Of a DNA stretch of 49,228 bases, positions 11,816 to 20,178 are shown in pieces; positions within the stretch are counted from its first letter, which is position 1; each line of letters opens with the position of its first letter. Position numbers and translations under genes: made by a program. The stretch comes from Candidatus Daviesbacteria bacterium (GTDB taxonomy: Bacteria; Patescibacteriota; Microgenomatia; Daviesbacterales; UBA10151), in the NCBI GenBank assembly GCA_030699125.1, contig JAUYKM010000011.1, positions 100,937 to 150,164 of the forward strand. The letters run 5' to 3'. The notes beneath the pieces are model-generated. The model was not told the DNA's origin and did no database searches. It saw nothing but the letters and a program-made list of their open reading frames with translations.

Positions 11816-12034
11816 TTAATTGGTCCAATAAACTTCGAGAAGAAATGGGCCCATAGATCGGCCTTTATATTCGTTCTCTAAATCTCTTTCTCTTTGCATT
11901 AAGACTTCAGGATGGAAACCTGTTAACTGTTTCACAATAATATCTTTAAGTACTCTTCTTATTCCTTCTTCTGTCCATGCAAATGCGCCGTACCATTCTA
12001 TTGGTGGTATTTTTTGGTCTTGTTCGCAAGTCAT
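11816..12034 (-). CDS. Small hypothetical protein, likely paralogue of the 10800-11249 product
   Basis: 72 residues, no recognised domain. Shares the LTGFH motif, a following Arg/Glu-rich helix and a VYW-type end with the 149-residue protein at 10800-11249. It lies 6 nt from the detached atpD tail, as that gene lies 4 nt from the real one. Possibly the 3' remnant or a short form of the ancestral convergent gene. Confidence 0.45.
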   Translation of the reverse strand: MTCEQDQKIPPIEWYGAFAWTEEGIRRVLKDIIVKQLTGFHPEVLMQRERDLENEYKGRSMGPFLLEVYWTN

Positions 12035-12096
12035 GGCTGAATTATAACAAAAAGGCAGAGAATATACCCTTTTTGGGATTTCAAGTTTCCTGGGGT

Positions 12097-12537
12097 TTAT
12101 TTTTGAAAATTTAAATTGGAGTAACTAAAGGTAGCCGCAATTAAATGTGTAAGCTTTGGGTCATCAGGATCTACACCAAAGTAGTATTTGTTTGTTGAAT
12201 CCCCAGTTATTTTTCTAGTGAAAGTATCAAAAATCAAACCTTGCCTAATTTTAGGGGTTGATCTCAAAACACCGTCCAATGTTGAGATTAAAAAAGCTAA
12301 ATTTTGAAGTTTTGTACTAACTTCTTCTGAAAAGGGCAAATAAGGTCTGTCTACCTCAAGAGATAGTGGCCATGCTTTATCGGAAACGCGGGTAATAATT
12401 AAAAATCCTAAATCCGGTAGTTCAGATGTTCGCAGTAAAACCCTGGAAACAATTCTATTGGAATGTATTTCCAGAGGGAGAAGATATGGGTGGAATGTTT
12501 GATCAAATCCGACTATTGTTTCTGTTTCTAAAGCCAT
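12097..12537 (-). CDS. Hypothetical protein in the atpD-atpC gap
   Basis: 146 residues, mixed alpha/beta composition, no membrane segment or signal. Not recognised. Notable strings are LPPLEIHSNRIVSR-like LPLEIHSNRIVSRVLLR and KYYFGVDPDDPKLTHLIAATF. Same strand as the other accessory genes here. Confidence 0.5.
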   Translation of the reverse strand: MALETETIVGFDQTFHPYLLPLEIHSNRIVSRVLLRTSELPDLGFLIITRVSDKAWPLSLEVDRPYLPFSEEVSTKLQNLAFLISTLDGVLRSTPKIRQGLIFDTFTRKITGDSTNKYYFGVDPDDPKLTHLIAATFSYSNLNFQK

Positions 12538-12595
12538 TAATTCATAATAACAAAATAACGAACTTAAATCAAACTATAGGTTGGAGTTTGCCACC

Positions 12596-12708
12596 CTTCG
12601 ACGAAGTTTACACTGAGCGAACTTGTACTGAGCGTAGCCGAAGTAGTCGAAGTGCTCAGGTCTGTAGTCCTATGACTAACCCATGCTAACCCATGCCCGG
12701 CATGGGTT
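12596..12708. repeat. Repeat-rich intergenic patch (family C plus a 10-bp palindrome)
   Basis: 12599-12655 carries CTTCGAC...GTCGAAG arms around two ACTGAGCG units, related to the atpD insert. At 12688-12708, AACCCATGCC and GGCATGGGTT form a perfect palindrome with one central base, preceded by another ACCCATGC copy. No gene is evident between 12538 and 12731. Confidence 0.65.
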
Positions 12709-12731
12709 GAGGCGACATACTGGGACAGAAG

Positions 12732-13115
12732 CTAACTTATAGGTTCAAAGAAGCCATCCAAGTGGAGATAAAATGTTTCTACTTCTAAATCTGGGTGTTT
12801 TTCCTTAATTTTGGCTTTAGCATTTCTTAAATCTTCTGTATGTCTTAAATGCTCGGTTTGAGTATCTGGAAAATTCTCCTGCCCGTATGCGCCACAATCA
12901 TCATGATTTATTAAAACAACTTTTTTAATATTATGAAGTCTTACAGCAATATCAATTTGTCCCAGGACAGTATCCAAACTTTTTACTCCTCCGGCCAAAG
13001 CTACCCGATCATATGCTTTAGGCTGAAAATTTTGGGCAATCCACCTATTTATAGCCTCTTGTAGCCTAAAATCTATACAAGTTACTACTAAACCTTCGGC
13101 ATTATGGTCATTCAT
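12732..13115 (-). CDS. Small beta-carbonic anhydrase-like protein
   Basis: 127 residues against about 200 for typical beta-CAs. The zinc site is intact: Cys13 and the Asp15/Arg17 dyad in TCIDFRL, then His71 and Cys74 in NHDDCGAYG. It would interconvert CO2 and bicarbonate, but the short C-terminal part leaves activity uncertain. It lies head to head with atpC, their start codons 24 bp apart, so their promoters overlap. Presence between atpD and atpC looks secondary to insertion. Confidence 0.8.
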   Translation of the reverse strand: MNDHNAEGLVVTCIDFRLQEAINRWIAQNFQPKAYDRVALAGGVKSLDTVLGQIDIAVRLHNIKKVVLINHDDCGAYGQENFPDTQTEHLRHTEDLRNAKAKIKEKHPDLEVETFYLHLDGFFEPIS

Positions 13116-13133
13116 ATCAAGATATTATACAAT
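13105..13133 (+). promoter_or_regulatory. Private promoter of atpC, leaderless
   Basis: TGGTCA (13105-13110), 17-bp spacer, TACAAT (13128-13133), then ATG 6 nt later at 13140. It gives atpC its own transcription start now that it is separated from the operon. Confidence 0.6.
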
Positions 13134-13139
13134 ACCTCT

Positions 13140-13550
13140 ATGGCTCAGCTGCATTTAAAGGTTGTTACTCCGGAAAAGTTATTAGTTGATGAAGAAGTTT
13201 CTCAAGTGAATGTGTCAACTGAACAAGGGGAAATTGGGATTTTACCAAACCATGCCAACTTAATGGCCAAGCTTGAACCGGGTGAGCTGGTTATAAAAAA
13301 AGGTGGAAAAGTGGATACTTTGGCTGTGGGAGATGGGTTTTTACAAGTTTCTGATAATGTACTCACCATCATGACAGATCTGGCAACATATGCAGAAGAT
13401 ATAGATGAGAGGGCAGTTGAGGAAGCTAAAAAAAGAGCTGAACAGGCTTTGGAGCAGACTTTGTCAGATGAAGAATATGCAGAAACGCTGGCCGCCTTAG
13501 AAAAATCCTTAGCCCAACTCCGCATTAAAAGAAGACACAAAGTTAGGTAA
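13140..13550 (+). CDS. atpC: ATP synthase F1 subunit epsilon
   Basis: 136 residues. N-terminal beta-sandwich (LHLKVVTPEKLLVDEEV, GEIGILPNHANLMAKLEPGEL) and a C-terminal helical hairpin rich in Ala/Glu/Lys (about 88-133). The subunit couples gamma to the c ring and can inhibit ATP hydrolysis. It is 2.3 kb from atpD and preceded by its own promoter. The ATG at 13140 gives the standard N-terminus. Confidence 0.95.
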   Translation: MAQLHLKVVTPEKLLVDEEVSQVNVSTEQGEIGILPNHANLMAKLEPGELVIKKGGKVDTLAVGDGFLQVSDNVLTIMTDLATYAEDIDERAVEEAKKRAEQALEQTLSDEEYAETLAALEKSLAQLRIKRRHKVR

Positions 13551-13586
13551 TTTGACAGATAAAAGGGGTGTTGATAGAATTCCCTC

Positions 13587-14030
13587 ATGTCTAGAGAATA
13601 TGATCAGGATTTTTCCCTAACTCCAATACAAATAGATAGAGAACGGGAAGAACGCATGAGACGTTTTGGAAGTTTACTCAGGATTGCTTCAGGCTCTCCA
13701 GATAAATGGGTTGAAACAACAGAGCTTCTTGATCCTTATTTAGAATTTGTAAGGCTTAGAATTACCGGTAGGATACCTGATTCGGAATCATCTGTTCAAG
13801 ATACCAATATAGAACAGACATTACCACAAGATTCTCTTTCTCAAATTTATAGTCTTCCTGACCTTTTAAATGTAAAAGAAACTGCTGCGGTTCTACGCAT
13901 TTCTTCTATAACCCTTAAAAGGTGGGGTAAAAGAGGATTACTTCACCCAATTAGAGTGAATGAAAGAGGCGATCGTAGATTTAGAAAAGAAGATTTAATT
14001 CAATTCATGCAATCAAGACTCGAAACTTAA
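13587..14030 (+). CDS. MerR/excisionase-type helix-turn-helix regulator
   Basis: 147 residues. The C-terminal 60 or so residues form a MerR-like winged helix: LLNVKETAAVLRISSITLKRW, then HPIRVNERGDRRFRKEDLIQFM. The N-terminal ~85 residues are charged and unrecognised. An extended -10 box TGATAGAAT ends 6 nt before the ATG, with no Shine-Dalgarno sequence. It lies between atpC and the glycosyltransferase genes and may regulate either. Confidence 0.8.
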   Translation: MSREYDQDFSLTPIQIDREREERMRRFGSLLRIASGSPDKWVETTELLDPYLEFVRLRITGRIPDSESSVQDTNIEQTLPQDSLSQIYSLPDLLNVKETAAVLRISSITLKRWGKRGLLHPIRVNERGDRRFRKEDLIQFMQSRLET

Positions 14031-14035
14031 TTAAT

Positions 14036-14064
14036 TTGGTAATATCTCTTCCCTGTTATACAAT
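14036..14064 (+). promoter_or_regulatory. Promoter of the glycosyltransferase genes
   Basis: TTGGTA (14036-14041), 17-bp spacer, TACAAT (14059-14064); ATG at 14072. Overlapping register TGTTATACA gives an extended -10. No Shine-Dalgarno sequence. Confidence 0.6.
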
Positions 14065-14071
14065 TAACTAC

Positions 14072-14986
14072 ATGGCTGAAAGTCCTGATTTATCAATTAT
14101 TATTCTTAACTATAATGTTAAGGATCTTTTATTAAAGTGCCTGGAATCTATTTTTAGAAATAAGACTCCTAAGGATAAATGGCAGATTATTGTGGTGGAT
14201 AATGCTTCTGAGGATGGATTAGTGAAGGCTGTAAAAGAAAAATATAATGACAATGTGGTAGAACTGGTGGAAAATAAAGAGAATCTAGGTTTTTCTGCCG
14301 GGAATAACGTGGGTGTAAAAAAAACCAAAGCTCCTGTTATGCTTTTTCTAAATCCAGACACGATAGTTGTGGATGAGGCTATCCAAAAGACCTACCAATT
14401 TTTAATGGGAAATCCGGATATTGGAGCCATCACCTGCCGGGTGGAACTGCCAAATGGAAAGCTGGACTATTCATCTCACAGAGGTTTTCCTACTCCCTGG
14501 AACGCTTTTGCCTATTTTAGTGGTCTTGCTAAACTATTTCCCCACTCCTCTTTCTTTGCCGGATACACTGCAACACACCTAGATACCCGTAAAATACATG
14601 AAATTGATTGTTTAACAGGAGCGTTCCTAATGGTTCGTAAAATTGCCGGGGACCAGATAGGCTGGTGGGACAAGGATTATTTTTGGAATGGTGAGGATAT
14701 TGAATTTTGTTACTCTCTAAAAGAGAAAGGGTGGAAAATTTATTTTTATCCTGAGGAGAAAGTTATTCACTATAAGGGTTCTTCTTCCGGACTCTGGAAA
14801 ACTGCCGGTACAAAAGTGGATAAGAAGAAAAGAATTGAGGCAGTCAAACACGGCGTTTCCGCCATGAGAATTTTTTATAAAAAACATTTCTATAATAAAT
14901 ATCCTCTCATAATCCGGGATTTAATCTTAGCCGGCATAAAATTATTGGAGCACTACCGAAAGGCAAAACTATGGATCTCACAGTAA
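14072..14986 (+). CDS. GT2-family glycosyltransferase
   Basis: 304 residues with GT-A fold signatures: LSIIILNYNVKDLLLKCLES at the N-terminus, VVDNASEDG, ENLGFSAGNNVG, the DxD-like LNPDT, and GEDIEFCYSLKEKGW with the downstream HYKGSSS. This pattern matches rhamnosyl/galactofuranosyl-type GT2 enzymes that use nucleotide sugars at the inner face of the membrane. ATG at 14072 chosen over an earlier in-frame start because the promoter sits upstream of it. Overlaps the next gene by 16 nt. Confidence 0.92.
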   Translation: MAESPDLSIIILNYNVKDLLLKCLESIFRNKTPKDKWQIIVVDNASEDGLVKAVKEKYNDNVVELVENKENLGFSAGNNVGVKKTKAPVMLFLNPDTIVVDEAIQKTYQFLMGNPDIGAITCRVELPNGKLDYSSHRGFPTPWNAFAYFSGLAKLFPHSSFFAGYTATHLDTRKIHEIDCLTGAFLMVRKIAGDQIGWWDKDYFWNGEDIEFCYSLKEKGWKIYFYPEEKVIHYKGSSSGLWKTAGTKVDKKKRIEAVKHGVSAMRIFYKKHFYNKYPLIIRDLILAGIKLLEHYRKAKLWISQ

Positions 14987-15876
14987 TTATTCTAAGCTAC
15001 AATACCAAGGACGTTACTCATAGATGTTTATTGAAGCTTAAAGAAGCCAAAAATTATTGTGAAAAAAGACAAGGAAATAAAATAGAGATTACAGTTTTAG
15101 ATAATGCCTCAGCAGATGGATCTGCTCAGATGATTAAATCCCAACACCCGCAGGTAAAACTAATTGAATCAAAAGAAAACAGCGGTTTTTCTAAAGGTAA
15201 TAATTTGGTTATGAAACAAGTTAAGACCCCCTATATCCTGCTTTTAAATTCCGATGTTTATTTAGCTGAAGAAAGTTTAAATAAGGCTTTATCTTACTTT
15301 AAGGTTAACAAAAATTGTGATGTTTTAGGGGCAAGACTGAACTATTCCACCGGCAAGCTGCAACCTAGTGCCGGGAATTTGCCCAACCCCTTAAACATTA
15401 CCTTTTGGATTTTGGGGATTTCCAACCTGCCTCTGATCAGTCAGTTAATTGGACCATATCATCCTAAACATAAATCTTTTTTCAGTAAAGCCCACCCTGT
15501 TGGTTGGGTTACCGGAGCTTTTTTTATGCTTAGAAGACAGGTGTATGAGGAAGTGGGCGGATTTGATGAGAATATTTTTATGTATGCTGAGGAAGTGGAA
15601 TGGTGCAAAAGAATAGAAAGTAAGGGATTTAAAATATGGTATGTCCCACAAATTGAGGTAATACATCTTCATGGGGCCAGCAGCCAGTTTGATCCATCAA
15701 ACCAGTATATTAGTGAGCTCAAGGGCATAAAATACTTTTTCTTAAAACATTCTTCAGTTTATTTTTTAATCAGGATTTTTTTAACAGTGGGGCTTATTTT
15801 AAGGATTCTGGCTTTTTCAATATTGGGACAAACTAAAAGGGCCAGAGTGTATGTGGAAGGATTAAGGGTGATATGA
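14971..15876 (+). CDS. GT2-family glycosyltransferase
   Basis: 301 residues, paralogous to the previous gene: LTVIILSYNTKDVTHRCL, VLDNASADGS, ENSGFSKGNN, LLNSDVYL, then EEVEWCKRIESKGFKIWYVP and HLHGASS. Hydrophobic C-terminal helix (about 265-285) may anchor it to the membrane. Overlaps both neighbours, so the three genes form one transcription unit. Confidence 0.92.
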   Translation: MDLTVIILSYNTKDVTHRCLLKLKEAKNYCEKRQGNKIEITVLDNASADGSAQMIKSQHPQVKLIESKENSGFSKGNNLVMKQVKTPYILLLNSDVYLAEESLNKALSYFKVNKNCDVLGARLNYSTGKLQPSAGNLPNPLNITFWILGISNLPLISQLIGPYHPKHKSFFSKAHPVGWVTGAFFMLRRQVYEEVGGFDENIFMYAEEVEWCKRIESKGFKIWYVPQIEVIHLHGASSQFDPSNQYISELKGIKYFFLKHSSVYFLIRIFLTVGLILRILAFSILGQTKRARVYVEGLRVI

Positions 15877-17681
15877 AAAAAGTTGCTATTATTACAGTTA
15901 ACTATAATGGTAAAAAAGATACTCTTGAGTTTCTTACATCTTTAAAAAGTCTGAAAGCAGATGGCTGTCAGCTGAAGACTATCATTGTTGATAATGCTTC
16001 ATCTGATGGATCAGTCCCGGCCATCCATAATGCATATCCTGAGGTTGATATCATCCAGACTGGATCAAATTCAGGTTTTTCCGGAGGATATAACAGAGGT
16101 ATTGAGTATGCCCAAATTTGGGGTGCGGATTATTTTTTGCTGATTAACAATGATGCCCTGATAAAGGATGAGAATTTACTCGGTGAATTAATTAAGACCG
16201 CGGAGTCAGATCCAAGAATTGGTATTGTATCTCCCAAAATCTATTTTGCACCGGGCTTTGAATTTCACAAAGATAGATATAAAAAGAATGACAAAGGTCA
16301 GGTGATTTGGTACGCAGGTGGAAGTTTTGATTGGAATAATGTGATGGGAGTGCACCGGGGCATTGATGAGGTGGATGCCGGTAAATACGATGGCACAGAG
16401 GAGACTGAATTTGTCTCCGGCGCTTGTATGTTAATTAAAAAAGAAGTTGTTGAAGAAGTGGGAATGTTTGATAATGACTACTTTTTATATTTTGAGGATC
16501 AAGATTTTCAAAAAAGAATATTGGAATCTGGTTTTAAACTTTATTACAACGGAGGGGTGGCCATTTACCATAAAGTTTCCCGCTCAACAGGGATTGGTTC
16601 CATTGTCACAGATTATTATCACACCAGAAACAGACTTATTTTGGGAATGAAATATGCGAAGTCTCGCACGAAATTTGCTCTTTTACGTGAAGCTTTTAAG
16701 TTGTTTATTTCTGGCCGTCCCGCCCAAAGACAGGGAATTCTGGATTTTTATCTGGGTAATTGGGGCAGGTGCGACCTTAACCAAGGTCCGACCAAAACCT
16801 TGGACGCACCTGAACATGTAGAGTATCCACTGAAATTGTCCATAGGAATAGTTAATTACAATACTGCTGATCTGACTAAAAAGTTAGTAGAAAGTATATT
16901 TAAAAAAGATTCTGGATTTGATCCAAAAACTATGGAAGTTATTGTTTTGGATAATGGGGACGTTGATCCTTGTGTGGATAAGATAAAAGAATATTTGCTC
17001 GCCTCGCGAAGCGGGTCCAAAATTAAATACTTAAAAAATGAGGAAAATGAGGGATTTTCCAAAGGTTATAACAGGACAATTAAATATTCCTTAGGTGAGT
17101 ATTATTTGATGCTCAATTCTGATATTGAAGTTATAAAGAATGGATTATCAGAAATGGTGAAATGGGCGGATCATTATAATGGTGAAGCTGTTTTAGGAGG
17201 AAAATTAGTTTTTCCGGACAAAAGCGATCAAGACTCTGCCTTTCATCTCCCGACTCTCTGGGGAGCTTTTAAGGAGTATTTTTTAGGTATAAAAGGCTCG
17301 TATTTTATGTACCTGCCCAAAAGTGATAAACCATCTAAAGTGGAAGGATTAGTAATGGCCTGTTTGTTGATTCCAAAAAAGATCCTAAGTAAGGTGGGGC
17401 TTTTGGATGAGGGAACTTTTATTTTCTTTGAAGATATAGAATATGCCAGAAGACTAAAAAAGCTCAAGATTCCCCTCTACTTTATCCCTTCTGCTCATTT
17501 TATTCATCATCATGGCGCGTCCACTAAAAGGATTGGTCAGGAAAAGGCTTATGATCTTTTACAAAAAAGCGCAGAGCATTATCATGGCGTTTTCTATTAC
17601 ACGCTGTTATCTTGGGTCCTAAGAATCGGCCAAAAATTAGGCAGAGTAAAAACCCCTATTTCCAGATGGGTCAAAGATTAA
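15873..17681 (+). CDS. Two-domain GT2 glycosyltransferase fusion
   Basis: 602 residues with two complete GT2 domains. Domain 1 (about 1-290): VAIITVNYNGKKDTLEFL, VDNASSDGS, NSGFSGGYNRG, INNDAL, YFEDQDFQKR. Domain 2 (about 317-602): LSIGIVNYNTADLTKKL, VLDNGDVD, NEGFSKGYNR, LNSDIEV, FFEDIEYARR, HHHGAS. The linker (about 299-313, GRCDLNQGPTKTLDA) is translated from a family A palindrome, and LASRSGS (about 377-383) from a CTCGCCTCGCG-type palindrome. Such fusions can add two sugars of a repeat unit, but the acceptor is unknown. Confidence 0.92.
   Translation: MKKVAIITVNYNGKKDTLEFLTSLKSLKADGCQLKTIIVDNASSDGSVPAIHNAYPEVDIIQTGSNSGFSGGYNRGIEYAQIWGADYFLLINNDALIKDENLLGELIKTAESDPRIGIVSPKIYFAPGFEFHKDRYKKNDKGQVIWYAGGSFDWNNVMGVHRGIDEVDAGKYDGTEETEFVSGACMLIKKEVVEEVGMFDNDYFLYFEDQDFQKRILESGFKLYYNGGVAIYHKVSRSTGIGSIVTDYYHTRNRLILGMKYAKSRTKFALLREAFKLFISGRPAQRQGILDFYLGNWGRCDLNQGPTKTLDAPEHVEYPLKLSIGIVNYNTADLTKKLVESIFKKDSGFDPKTMEVIVLDNGDVDPCVDKIKEYLLASRSGSKIKYLKNEENEGFSKGYNRTIKYSLGEYYLMLNSDIEVIKNGLSEMVKWADHYNGEAVLGGKLVFPDKSDQDSAFHLPTLWGAFKEYFLGIKGSYFMYLPKSDKPSKVEGLVMACLLIPKKILSKVGLLDEGTFIFFEDIEYARRLKKLKIPLYFIPSAHFIHHHGASTKRIGQEKAYDLLQKSAEHYHGVFYYTLLSWVLRIGQKLGRVKTPISRWVKD
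16766..16812. repeat. Palindromic repeat family A in the two-domain GT
   Basis: CAGGTGCG (16766-16773) pairs with CGCACCTG (16805-16812). The interior carries ACCTTAACCAAGGTCCGACC-type units like those in tyrS and at the gatD 3' end. In frame, exactly in the linker between the two GT domains. Confidence 0.75.
16998..17015. repeat. Palindromic repeat family D, imperfect, in the two-domain GT
   Basis: CTCGCCTCGCGAAGCGGG differs at two positions from the perfect palindrome CTCGCTTCGCGAAGCGAG in murT (33463-33480). Translated as part of LASRSGS. Confidence 0.6.
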
Positions 17682-17701
17682 ATATCCAAGATGTTGTGGA
17701 C

Positions 17702-17732
17702 TTGACAGGTATGGCCCGCCTATTCACATAAT
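17702..17732 (+). promoter_or_regulatory. Promoter before the two secreted-protein genes
   Basis: TTGACA (17702-17707) and CATAAT (17727-17732), 19-bp spacer; ATG 6 nt after the -10 box at 17739. The spacer is long, so activity is moderately certain. Confidence 0.5.
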
Positions 17733-17738
17733 AAATAG

Positions 17739-17990
17739 ATGAACCAAAAAGGAGTCATTCATCTGGCCCTTCCGTTATTTCTACTGCTATTTATGGCAGT
17801 TTTGACTTTTGTATTCTTAATTTATTTTGGAATTATTAAAAATCCCCTTAATACCTTACCAGTACCGGGTGTTAAAAAAGAACCAACGGTCTCTTTACAA
17901 AATCAATATCAGAACCCTTTTGATAAAAGCTCTCAATATGTCAACCCATTTGCATCTTACAAAAACCCATTTGACGCACTGAAAAAATAA
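17739..17990 (+). CDS. Small membrane-anchored protein with NPF repeats
   Basis: 83 residues: short basic start, one long hydrophobic helix (about 8-32, HLALPLFLLLFMAVLTFVF), then a Pro/Asn-rich extracytoplasmic tail with QNPFD, VNPFAS and KNPFDAL repeats spaced about 11-12 residues. Function unknown. It ends 5 nt before the Cys-rich protein gene, so the two are probably co-expressed. Confidence 0.7.
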   Translation: MNQKGVIHLALPLFLLLFMAVLTFVFLIYFGIIKNPLNTLPVPGVKKEPTVSLQNQYQNPFDKSSQYVNPFASYKNPFDALKK

Positions 17991-17995
17991 AAAAT

Positions 17996-19798
17996 ATGAA
18001 ATTGAACACACTAACAATCAATATCTGGTCTTTTATCGAGAAACAATTATTACTTATTGCAGCACTAGCAGTTATAGCTCTACTCCAAACTACAATTTTG
18101 GTTTCTCCCTCCCATCCCTTTGTGGATAATAACAATAATGGTATTGATGATTTTGAGGAAAGTACTGGTGAATATGCAGACCCAGAGAGTAGAGCAAAAA
18201 TTTATGGTGTTACTTTTCCAATTGCTGAGTTGGGTAACTGCGCCAATTATTATGACTGTCGGACATTTTGTGAAGACCCGGTTAATGCTCAAAGTTGTAT
18301 AAACTATGGAAAATCAAGAGGTTTTTATAAAGAAGATGAGGTTGATTCTAAAAAAGAGGGTATTTTAGAGGCGGCAAAAAGAACATTGGGTTGTGATTCA
18401 TACGAAACCTGTAAAAACTTTTGCGAAATTCCCACAAATCAGGAGAAATGCGATGCTTTCGCCAAGAGTCAAAACATTGTTGGCGGCCATGTAGATGATC
18501 CCGCCAAACAAGATATCCTGGAAAAAGCACAGGAAGTTTTAGGCTGCGACTCTTATGCTGCGTGTGCCACATTTTGTTCTCAAGAAGCTAATCAAAGTCA
18601 ATGTTCTGAGTTTGCCAGACAGGTTGGACTTCGCGGCGGAGAAGTACAGGTTGGTCCAGGTGGTTGTACCTCTAGGGAAACTTGTAAAGCCTTTTGTTCT
18701 GATCCGCAGAATTATCAGATTTGTAGTGGGTTTAGTGGGGCCTCAGGGGGGAGTTTTTCCGGCCCGGGAGGATGCAATAGTGAAGGATCTTGTCGAGCTT
18801 ATTGTCAGGAGCATAAGAATGAGTGCAGTAGTCTAGAGGGCCCAGGTGGTTTCCCACCTCCTGGTTACAATCCACAAGAGATGTGTAATAGGACTCCCAA
18901 GTGTGCTTGGAAAGATAATACCTGCCAATGTGGTCTCTATGAAGGTTCTGACGCCACTCAAAAGGCTGAGGAATATACCAGAATCTGTCGGGAGAACCCC
19001 TCAAGATGTACTCCGGGTGGTGTGGCAGGTTTTGAAACAGCAGCCCAGCGGGCGGAATTTGAAAGATATTGCCGGGAACACCCGGAAGCTTGCCGCCCTT
19101 CCTATTCAGGTTTTGGTGGTAGTACATATGATCCTGCCAAAGAATGTGTTAAGTACTCCGGATGCAGCTGGACCAACAACTCTTGCCAATGTTCAACCAG
19201 ATATGAGACTGATCCTGCTCAAGCTTGCCAATCCGGTGGATGTAGCTGGACAGGAAACACATGTGATTGTTCTAAATCATCGGGTGGAAGTGTAAGCCCC
19301 AGTTATGGGAGTCGGGAGACTCAGGAAGCGGGCTGCAAGGCAGGCGGAGGTACTTGTGATTGGAGTAGTGGATATTGTAATTGTAGAGGTTATACCTCTA
19401 CCGGAGGTACATCCGGCGGAGGTTCAACTCCTGCTCCCACTGCCTATCCAAATACTACCCCTTATAGTGCTCCTTCGGGTATGACCAGAGAATCTCAGGA
19501 GGAAGGCTGCAGATCTTGTGGAGGTACCTGTAACTGGAGCGGAGATTTCTGTAATTGTCAGTGTACTACCTCCGGTTCTACTACATCAACCAGCAGTACT
19601 CCCCAACCCACCACCAGCTCAACAGACACTCAAACTCAGACTTCACAAGAGGGTAGTTCTATCCAGGATCCTGCCACGGCTTGTGCCCAAACGCCCGGTT
19701 GTTCCTGGAACGGTTCAAGTTGTCAGTGTGGTAGCACTCAAGGAGTAAGTACAAATCGAAGTTTTTTCCAAATTATTATGGATTGGCTGGGATTTTAG
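17996..19798 (+). CDS. Secreted Cys-rich protein with two repeat types
   Basis: 600 residues. One N-terminal membrane helix (about 20-40) is followed by a Ca-loop-like DNNNNGIDDFEE (about 42-53). Then about five copies of a Cys repeat of form C-x(5-7)-C-x(3)-C-x(7-9)-C (for example DSYETCKNFCEIPTNQEKC). Between residues 295 and 590 come six copies of a second motif, C-x-W-x(3-5)-C-x-C (SGCSWTNNSCQC, PGCSWNGSSCQC). They are separated by Gly/Ser/Thr-rich linkers. Even Cys spacing suggests disulfides outside the cell. No catalytic motif seen. A surface adhesin or host-contact protein is a guess. Confidence 0.8.
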   Translation: MKLNTLTINIWSFIEKQLLLIAALAVIALLQTTILVSPSHPFVDNNNNGIDDFEESTGEYADPESRAKIYGVTFPIAELGNCANYYDCRTFCEDPVNAQSCINYGKSRGFYKEDEVDSKKEGILEAAKRTLGCDSYETCKNFCEIPTNQEKCDAFAKSQNIVGGHVDDPAKQDILEKAQEVLGCDSYAACATFCSQEANQSQCSEFARQVGLRGGEVQVGPGGCTSRETCKAFCSDPQNYQICSGFSGASGGSFSGPGGCNSEGSCRAYCQEHKNECSSLEGPGGFPPPGYNPQEMCNRTPKCAWKDNTCQCGLYEGSDATQKAEEYTRICRENPSRCTPGGVAGFETAAQRAEFERYCREHPEACRPSYSGFGGSTYDPAKECVKYSGCSWTNNSCQCSTRYETDPAQACQSGGCSWTGNTCDCSKSSGGSVSPSYGSRETQEAGCKAGGGTCDWSSGYCNCRGYTSTGGTSGGGSTPAPTAYPNTTPYSAPSGMTRESQEEGCRSCGGTCNWSGDFCNCQCTTSGSTTSTSSTPQPTTSSTDTQTQTSQEGSSIQDPATACAQTPGCSWNGSSCQCGSTQGVSTNRSFFQIIMDWLGF

Positions 19799-19848
19799 TG
19801 TCCACCTGGTAAACGTTAGTCTCATCACCCTTGATTATTATTTGAAGA

Positions 19849-20178
19849 TTAGGTAAATAATTTACGAACATCCTTTAAAATTTTATTTCTGATTGTTGGA
19901 GTTAATTGGCCGGCCACATCTTTAATAATGGTTGCATCAGCTGTAAACAATTTATCCACTCTGACATAAGAAGTAACTGGTAAATTACCTTTAGCAAAAT
20001 TCTCTGATTTAATACAAATGGCTTTCTTGCTCGTATAAGGCTTTGAGGTGATCTGGCATAAAACAAAATTACCAAACTCAACGTTTGCCAGGACCAGTGC
20101 TGGACGGATTTTCTGACCTTTTAAATTAGAGAATGGAAATGTAACTAAAACAACGCTGCCTATTGCAAGCTTGCCCAT
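19849..20178 (-). CDS. mazF: MazF/PemK-family endoribonuclease toxin
   Basis: 109 residues. GSVVLVTFPFSNLKGQKIRPALVL at the N-terminus is the PemK/MazF signature. YVRVDKLFTADATIIKDVAGQLT is the conserved C-terminal strand-helix. The family cleaves mRNA. The gene overlaps the upstream antitoxin gene by 19 nt. Confidence 0.9.
   Translation of the reverse strand: MGKLAIGSVVLVTFPFSNLKGQKIRPALVLANVEFGNFVLCQITSKPYTSKKAICIKSENFAKGNLPVTSYVRVDKLFTADATIIKDVAGQLTPTIRNKILKDVRKLFT

Noticed and set aside
12426-12689. 87-codon plus-strand frame
   Set aside because: Antisense to a better minus-strand gene and runs through repeat family C.
18080-19295. Several long frames antisense or out of frame with the Cys-rich gene
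   Set aside because: Shadows created by its biased, repetitive codon content.
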